Source: SIG603 sp964369225 (lineage in GTDB: Bacteria > Bacillota > Clostridia > Oscillospirales > Acutalibacteraceae). From it: a DNA stretch of 64,000 nt. The position numbers were made by a program, and so were the translations under genes. The notes below the pieces were generated by a model. The model made no database searches. It worked only from the letters and a program-made list of their open reading frames with translations, and was not told where the DNA came from. The stretch lies in NCBI GenBank assembly GCA_964369225.1, contig CAYJER010000003.1, positions 1 to 64,000 of the forward strand, in the 5' to 3' direction. Positions 59,332-64,000 of the stretch are shown piece after piece. Numbering within the stretch: the first letter of the stretch is position 1; each line of letters opens with the position of its first letter.

Positions 59332-60798
59332 CTAAAATAGTCCGTAGGCTATGTTGCTAAGATATTCAATAACAGGTGTAGAATAAACACCCAATACTAC
59401 AATCAATACTGTAAAAATTGAAATTGGTATTTTCATTAAAACACCAGGGTCTCTAGCATTAGATATATTTTTTACAGGTTCACAGAAGAAAGCCTTAACT
59501 GCTATTGATACAAGATATATAGCCACAAAAATAGAAGAACAGAAAAGCGCAAATATAGCTATATATGAAATTGTGTTAGCCTCTAATACGGCAGAATTAA
59601 TCAATCTATACTTACTAATGAACCCGACAAGTCCCGGCATTCCCATAAGCGATAATGCCGAAATTGTAAAACATGTAAAAGTAAAAGGCATTTTTTTAGC
59701 TAGACCCGACAACTGATGCACATAATTCAGTTTTGCGTATTCCATAACCGCACCTGCACAGAAAAAAGAGCTTATCTTCATTACAGCATGAAAGACCATA
59801 TGTGCTAAAGCTGCCAATAAACCTAGCGGTGACATCATGCAAACACCTACTAAAATATAAGAAAGGTTACTCATTGTAGAGTAGGCTAGTCTTCTTTTAA
59901 AGTGTTTTTCTCTGATAGCCATTATCGACGCATAAAGTATTGTAACAACCGCTATGATCATCACAGTAGCTTGCGCCCACGTTCCGCTTAACATATCTAT
60001 GCTAAACACATAATATGTCATTCTTATTATTACAAAAACTCCTGATTTTACAACCGCTACTGCATGTAACAAGGCTGTAACAGGTGTTGGCGCAACCGAT
60101 GCCGACGGCAACCAACCATGAAGTGGAAAAATAGCCGCCTTTACTCCAAAACCTACAAACGCTAAAACATATACAACACATTCAATTGTTCTATCTAGTG
60201 ATTGACTGTCTAGGTTTATAAATCCTCCATAGACAAACTCTGCATTTTGCCCCAAGACTAATATAAATATTATAGTTATAAAACCTATCGCCGCACCTGT
60301 AATAGAGTAATAAAGATATTTTCTTGAAGCCTTTACAGCTGCTCTTGTTTGAGTATGAAGAACTAAAGGTGTAGTTACCAAGGTTAAAAATTCATAGAAC
60401 AAATACATAGTCAAGGCATTTGCTGATAATGCAATTCCAAGTGCAACACCGTATGTACAGGTATATGCACCAAAAAACATGTTAAGCTTTTTATCATGTT
60501 TCATATATTCAAAGGCATACAGTGTAGCCAAAGGCCACATCACAGCCATAATTCCAGCAAACACAGTGCCTAAACCATCTAGTTTAAGTTCAAAAGTTAT
60601 GTTGTCTGCAATGCTTAAAATTTCGAGTGTGCCTTGTGGTCTTGCAACAATCAACACAATTACAAAAATAGATGTTACTAGAGTAGAAAAAAATACATAT
60701 ATATTTCTAAATCTACTGCTTGATGGTCTAACAGCTAGTAGAAGTATTCCTGCTACAATTGGCATAAGAATTGGTATTAATAAAAAATATTCACTCAT
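59332..60798 (-). CDS. Complex I/Mrp antiporter-like subunit (MrpD/NuoM/N type)
   Basis: A 488-residue membrane protein with about 14 helices. Conserved channel residues are in YLFYEFLTLVTTPLVLHT (TM5 Glu) and GFGVKAAIFPLHGWLPSASVAPTPVTALLHAVAVVKSGVF (TM7 Lys, TM8 His and Lys); YSTMSNLSYILVG follows. The start is ATG 60798. Five more in-frame codons (MTKSY) lie in the dispersed element (copy D), whose dyad ends 3 nt upstream. The element fills most of the 102-nt gap to the preceding subunit gene, while the other joints in this cluster are 8-22 nt. Confidence 0.9.
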   Translation of the reverse strand: MSEYFLLIPILMPIVAGILLLAVRPSSSRFRNIYVFFSTLVTSIFVIVLIVARPQGTLEILSIADNITFELKLDGLGTVFAGIMAVMWPLATLYAFEYMKHDKKLNMFFGAYTCTYGVALGIALSANALTMYLFYEFLTLVTTPLVLHTQTRAAVKASRKYLYYSITGAAIGFITIIFILVLGQNAEFVYGGFINLDSQSLDRTIECVVYVLAFVGFGVKAAIFPLHGWLPSASVAPTPVTALLHAVAVVKSGVFVIIRMTYYVFSIDMLSGTWAQATVMIIAVVTILYASIMAIREKHFKRRLAYSTMSNLSYILVGVCMMSPLGLLAALAHMVFHAVMKISSFFCAGAVMEYAKLNYVHQLSGLAKKMPFTFTCFTISALSLMGMPGLVGFISKYRLINSAVLEANTISYIAIFALFCSSIFVAIYLVSIAVKAFFCEPVKNISNARDPGVLMKIPISIFTVLIVVLGVYSTPVIEYLSNIAYGLF

Positions 60799-60890
60799 AT
60801 ATGACTTCGTCATTTTTGCCGCCCATACAGCGATAAAAACTTAGGGTTTCTTCCCCGTGACTGTCCTTTCTCTTTTATTTTTCAAGATTT
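60799..60890 (-). repeat. Start-codon-abutting element, copy D (inside the antiporter operon)
   Basis: Dyad TGACTTCGTCA (60802-60812), then ttttgccgc, GCGATAAAAA, the GGG/CCC mini-hairpin and CCCCGTGACTGTCCTTTCTC (plus strand). It ends 10 nt before the upstream stop codon. It is the most complete copy along with C. Confidence 0.85.
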
Positions 60891-60900
60891 GTCTCTCTTC

Positions 60901-62346
60901 TTAAACTAAGCTTGTCGAAATCTCGGCAAAAAATTCTATCAAAACATTAGGTACTATTCCAAACACAATAGACGCAACACTTAAAACTATCAACGGAATA
61001 TACATAAGCGCAGACTCTTTTTCTCTTTTAATCACGGTATCTTTAACCAAAAATCCTTGTATGCAAATTGGGAAAAGATATCCAGCTGTTAAAATTGCAC
61101 TCACTAGCAACACTACAGGAGCAAGCCATGACAACACAGAAATATCCGCCTGTAATGCTCCGCTTGCTAAGAACCATTTACTTATAAATCCGCTCAAAGG
61201 TGGTATTCCAACCAACCCTAAAGAGGCTACTGTAAAGGCTGTCATTGTTAAAGGTAGCCTTTTTCCTATTCCCTGTAATTCGTCAGTTTGTTTAATTCCT
61301 GTTTTAAATATTATTGAACCTGCACAAAGGAACAGACACACTTTTAATATAGCATGAAAGCTAACATGTAATAATGCTCCCTCGATTGAACTTGTGGTAA
61401 GCATTGCAAGTCCAACTAAAATATACGATAACTGGCTGACGGAAGAATACGCAAGCCTTTTTTTAAGATTTGTTTCTTTAAATGCCATCATTGAACCCAT
61501 AACCACAGTGGCTAACGCTAGAATTATCCAAGTGTACTGAACCCACGTTCCTCTTATAAAGTCATCACCGAAAATGTAGAAAACCAGTCTCATTATTGCA
61601 AGCACACCAGATTTTGTGATAATTCCTGAAAGTGCTGCACTCGCTGGAGCTGGAGCCACTGGGTGCGCAACAGGCAACCAGCCATGAAGTGGGAACATAC
61701 CAGCCTTTGTTCCAAAACCTAAAATTCCTATAAAAGCTATTATTAGCATAAGCTCTTTATTTGGCATGTCAACGCTTAAAACTCCACCAGCTGTAAACTC
61801 AAGTGTGGCACTGTTAGCATCTATAAAGAATATGCACATAAGCCCCATGAATGCTCCGAATAATGAGTATAGCAAATATCTAAGGCTTGCAGAAATCGCC
61901 TCTTTTGTTCTTGTATGTACCACAAGCCCTATGCTTATAACTGTCATAAGCTCATAGAACAAGTACATTGTAACGAGTGTAGCCGAATAATCTAGCGCTA
62001 AAAGCACTGAGTATGTCATAAGGTAAAATCCAAGATATGAATTTACTCGTTCCTCATGCTCTACATATTTTACGGTGTACACTGCAACTACACACCAGAT
62101 AATACTGGTTAATGCAGAAAAAAATCTACCTAAATTATCAAGCCTTAATAATATTGGCATACTTTCGGTTAATTTCCAAAGTAACAACTCTTTTTCACCC
62201 GAAAAACAGTTATATAATGCAAATATTGTGGCAGTAAATATAGTAATTAAAAATATTGATTTTACACCTTTTTTCATAAAGAAAAAAACTATACCCACAA
62301 TCAATGGTATTAATATTGGAACTAAAAGTTCTAAATTACCTCTCAT
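60901..62346 (-). CDS. Complex I/Mrp antiporter-like subunit (MrpD/NuoM/N type)
   Basis: A 481-residue membrane protein. The TM5 Glu lies in YLFYELMTVISIGLVVHT. The TM7 Lys and later channel residues are in GFGTKAGMFPLHGWLPVAHPVAPAPASAALSGIITKSGVL, followed by YSSVSQLSYILVGLAM. It is close in pattern to the downstream subunit (shared EHEERVNSYLGFYLMTYSVLLALDYSAT versus KHDKKLNMFFGAYTCTYGVALGIALSANA region), which suggests a local duplication. It begins 22 nt after the stop of the first subunit gene. Confidence 0.9.
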   Translation of the reverse strand: MRGNLELLVPILIPLIVGIVFFFMKKGVKSIFLITIFTATIFALYNCFSGEKELLLWKLTESMPILLRLDNLGRFFSALTSIIWCVVAVYTVKYVEHEERVNSYLGFYLMTYSVLLALDYSATLVTMYLFYELMTVISIGLVVHTRTKEAISASLRYLLYSLFGAFMGLMCIFFIDANSATLEFTAGGVLSVDMPNKELMLIIAFIGILGFGTKAGMFPLHGWLPVAHPVAPAPASAALSGIITKSGVLAIMRLVFYIFGDDFIRGTWVQYTWIILALATVVMGSMMAFKETNLKKRLAYSSVSQLSYILVGLAMLTTSSIEGALLHVSFHAILKVCLFLCAGSIIFKTGIKQTDELQGIGKRLPLTMTAFTVASLGLVGIPPLSGFISKWFLASGALQADISVLSWLAPVVLLVSAILTAGYLFPICIQGFLVKDTVIKREKESALMYIPLIVLSVASIVFGIVPNVLIEFFAEISTSLV

Positions 62347-62368
62347 ACATTATCCCTTTCCAAAGACC

Positions 62369-63865
62369 TTATGAAAACATTTTAAGTCCACTGCTGATAT
62401 AATCAATAATCGGAGTGGAATGCAAACCGATATATATATTTATTGCAATCAATGCAATTAGGCACATTACATATTTATAGTTGTTGTCAGGCTTTCCGCC
62501 TGTAATTGTCCTTAGACTGTCGTCATTAGTGTAAATTCTAATCAAAGTTTTAAGGAAGTATATAGCATTTAAAACAGTGCTTATAGCAAGCGCAATTAAA
62601 ATTATCCACATTCTATTATCAGCCGAAAATGCAGAAGTCGCAAAGAAAACCTTCGACATAAAACCTGCAAAAACAGGTATACCAACCATAGACAAACAAC
62701 CAACCGCAAAGGCAACACCTGCCACTGGATTTCTGTAACCTGCTCCTGTTAAATCTCTAAACTTCTTACTTTCACCAGAGACTCTAGTAAGTCCGGCACT
62801 TGAAATAAACAGAAGTGATTTAGTAGACGCATGCACAAAAATATGGAAAATAGCCGCTATTACTCCAAGCTCTGTTCCAGTTCCAATACCCATATAGATA
62901 TAGCCTATCTGTGCAACAGATGAATAAGCCACCATTCTTCTAAGGTCTTTCTCTTTAATAGCACCGATTGAACCTACTATCATTCCTATGACACCTAAAA
63001 CAAATAAAGCGTTTAGCATTCCGCTATCACTTACAAACTCGAAACCAACTACTCTGTACATAATCTTTATAAGAAGAATAATATATGTCTTTGAGACAAG
63101 GCTTGAAAGTATCGAGGCACTGGTACAAGTGGAATATCCATAGGTGTCAGGCACCCAAAAATGAAACGGAAACAATGCAGACTTTATCGCAATACCGACA
63201 CAGACTAAAGCTATAACAATTTGAATAGGAACTGCATATTCACCGCTTTGCATTAAATTTGATATCTCTTCTTTTATTGGTGACATTAAAAGATGCCCTG
63301 TAATGTCATACAAGAAAGATATACCAATTAGGAACAAACCCGAACCTAAAAGGCTCATTATCATATACCTAATACCGGCTACTATTGTATGCCCTTTTTG
63401 TCTTATAACAATCAGTCCACAGGCTGAAAGTGTGTTTATCTCTACAAACACATAGGCTGTAAACATGTCGTTTGTATAAATTATTGCAAGAATAGAACTC
63501 AAAAGCAGACAAATAAGCAGATAATACAAATTAAGCTTTTTAGGTTCAACGTCTTTTTCTGTGTTTTTTTCTCCGCCAACAACACACAAAAGTGTGATAG
63601 CTGTAAAAAAGAGTGCTAATATAGCCTCTAGTACTCCTGCTCTAATCTCGTTTCCCCACGGAGCTGGAAAGTGTCCCATCATATATGTAAAGCTTTCACC
63701 CGTTTCTGATACATACATGATTAGTACAGATGTCAGAGTAATTACAGCAATCATCATTGTGATACAAAATCTTCTAGCCCATTTTCCATTAAGCACCGAG
63801 GCAATTATTCCTGTAAACATAGAAAGTATTATTGTGAAAAAAGGAACATTTTGTGCAAAATTCAT
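62369..63865 (-). CDS. Complex I/Mrp antiporter-like subunit (MrpD/NuoN type)
   Basis: A 498-residue membrane protein with the TM5 Glu in YVFVEINTLSACGLIVI. GIAIKSALFPFHFWVPDTYGYSTCTSASILSSLVSKTY carries the TM7 Lys, and YSSVAQIGYIYMGIGTG follows. Its start overlaps the stop of the NuoK/MrpC-like gene in an ATGA arrangement, the usual MrpC-MrpD joint, so it is the best candidate for the true MrpD. Confidence 0.9.
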   Translation of the reverse strand: MNFAQNVPFFTIILSMFTGIIASVLNGKWARRFCITMMIAVITLTSVLIMYVSETGESFTYMMGHFPAPWGNEIRAGVLEAILALFFTAITLLCVVGGEKNTEKDVEPKKLNLYYLLICLLLSSILAIIYTNDMFTAYVFVEINTLSACGLIVIRQKGHTIVAGIRYMIMSLLGSGLFLIGISFLYDITGHLLMSPIKEEISNLMQSGEYAVPIQIVIALVCVGIAIKSALFPFHFWVPDTYGYSTCTSASILSSLVSKTYIILLIKIMYRVVGFEFVSDSGMLNALFVLGVIGMIVGSIGAIKEKDLRRMVAYSSVAQIGYIYMGIGTGTELGVIAAIFHIFVHASTKSLLFISSAGLTRVSGESKKFRDLTGAGYRNPVAGVAFAVGCLSMVGIPVFAGFMSKVFFATSAFSADNRMWIILIALAISTVLNAIYFLKTLIRIYTNDDSLRTITGGKPDNNYKYVMCLIALIAINIYIGLHSTPIIDYISSGLKMFS

Positions 63866-63999
63866 TCTTCCACCTCTTTCGTATAGTGCATCATAATTTC
63901 ATCTAAATTAAGTGTGTTATATCTTCTGTAAAGTCTAATTGTAATTGCAAGCAAAATAGCAGTAACACTAACAGATACAACAATTCCAGTTAGAACTAA
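63862..63999 (-). CDS. NuoK/MrpC-like subunit, C-terminal 45 residues (cut by window edge)
   Basis: The frame reads LVLTGIVVSVSVTAILLAIT..., the last membrane helix of NuoK/MrpC/MnhC proteins, then a short charged tail ending TKEVEE and a TGA overlapping the next ATG. The start of the gene is outside the window. Confidence 0.8.
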   Translation of the reverse strand, partial: LVLTGIVVSVSVTAILLAITIRLYRRYNTLNLDEIMMHYTKEVEE

Positions 64000-64000
64000 T

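Overview
The window is AT-rich DNA from an anaerobic, spore-forming member of the Clostridia (Firmicutes). Four things support this. The RNase P RNA has a type A layout, as in Clostridia rather than Bacilli. There is a sporulation block with SipL, SpoIVA and a SpoVM-like 26-residue peptide. Oxygen-sensitive or anaerobe-typical proteins are present: hybrid cluster protein and a 2-hydroxyacyl-CoA dehydratase activase-type pair. Finally, the housekeeping run remA-gmk-rpoZ-priA-def-fmt-rsmB-rlmN-PP2C-PASTA kinase-rsgA-thiN is classic for Firmicutes. No transposase, integrase, phage gene, CRISPR array or tRNA was recognised.

Layout. 1-6.1 kb (+): a large LuxR-type ATP-binding regulator, then a small membrane protein, a lipoprotein, a zinc-ribbon membrane protein and a tandem TPM-domain protein. 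6.2-11.0 kb (-): the hrcA-grpE-dnaK-dnaJ heat-shock operon behind a perfect CIRCE operator. 11.1-13.6 kb (+): CorA and nicotinate phosphoribosyltransferase, the latter behind a perfect dyad over its -10 box. 14.1 kb: rnpB. 14.6-18.3 kb (-): a heterodimeric ABC exporter. 18.7-25.5 kb (-): a polyamine operon speD-speA-speE-speB-CASDH-nspC that encodes two complete routes from putrescine to spermidine, behind a leader of about 200 nt that ends in a terminator. 25.6-36.4 kb (-): cysK, a sugar nucleotidyltransferase, a phosphohexomutase, the dehydratase/activase pair, and two radical-SAM-linked proteins. 36.7-41.2 kb (-): sporulation genes (55-aa Cys-rich protein, SpoVM-like peptide, SipL, SpoIVA, a 79-aa membrane protein, an M50 protease). 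41.2-42.4 kb (-): two unknowns. 42.5-55.4 kb (-): the translation/signalling housekeeping run. 55.6-57.2 kb (-): hcp. 57.5-64.0 kb (-): part of a complex I/Mrp-like membrane complex with four consecutive antiporter-like subunits and the end of a NuoK/MrpC-like subunit.

The most unusual content is between the genes. (1) An element of about 92 bp occurs five times, always in the gene's sense direction, with its terminal dyad (TGAC-N3-GTCA or a close variant) only 3-5 nt upstream of an ATG: speE, cysK, fmt, remA and an antiporter subunit gene. Its internal hairpin shows compensatory base changes. (2) A composite palindromic repeat family (GTAGGGGCGG..., GTAGGGGCGACC..., GTAGGGGAGGG... arms, often nested one inside another) carries a tail with a GCAA-tetraloop hairpin and sits in nearly every large intergenic gap. 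One copy has split a copy of element (1), leaving what looks like a 7-bp target duplication. (3) The speD leader can fold into mutually exclusive hairpins typical of an attenuator or riboswitch.

All calls come from reading the sequence and from family knowledge. No database search was run.
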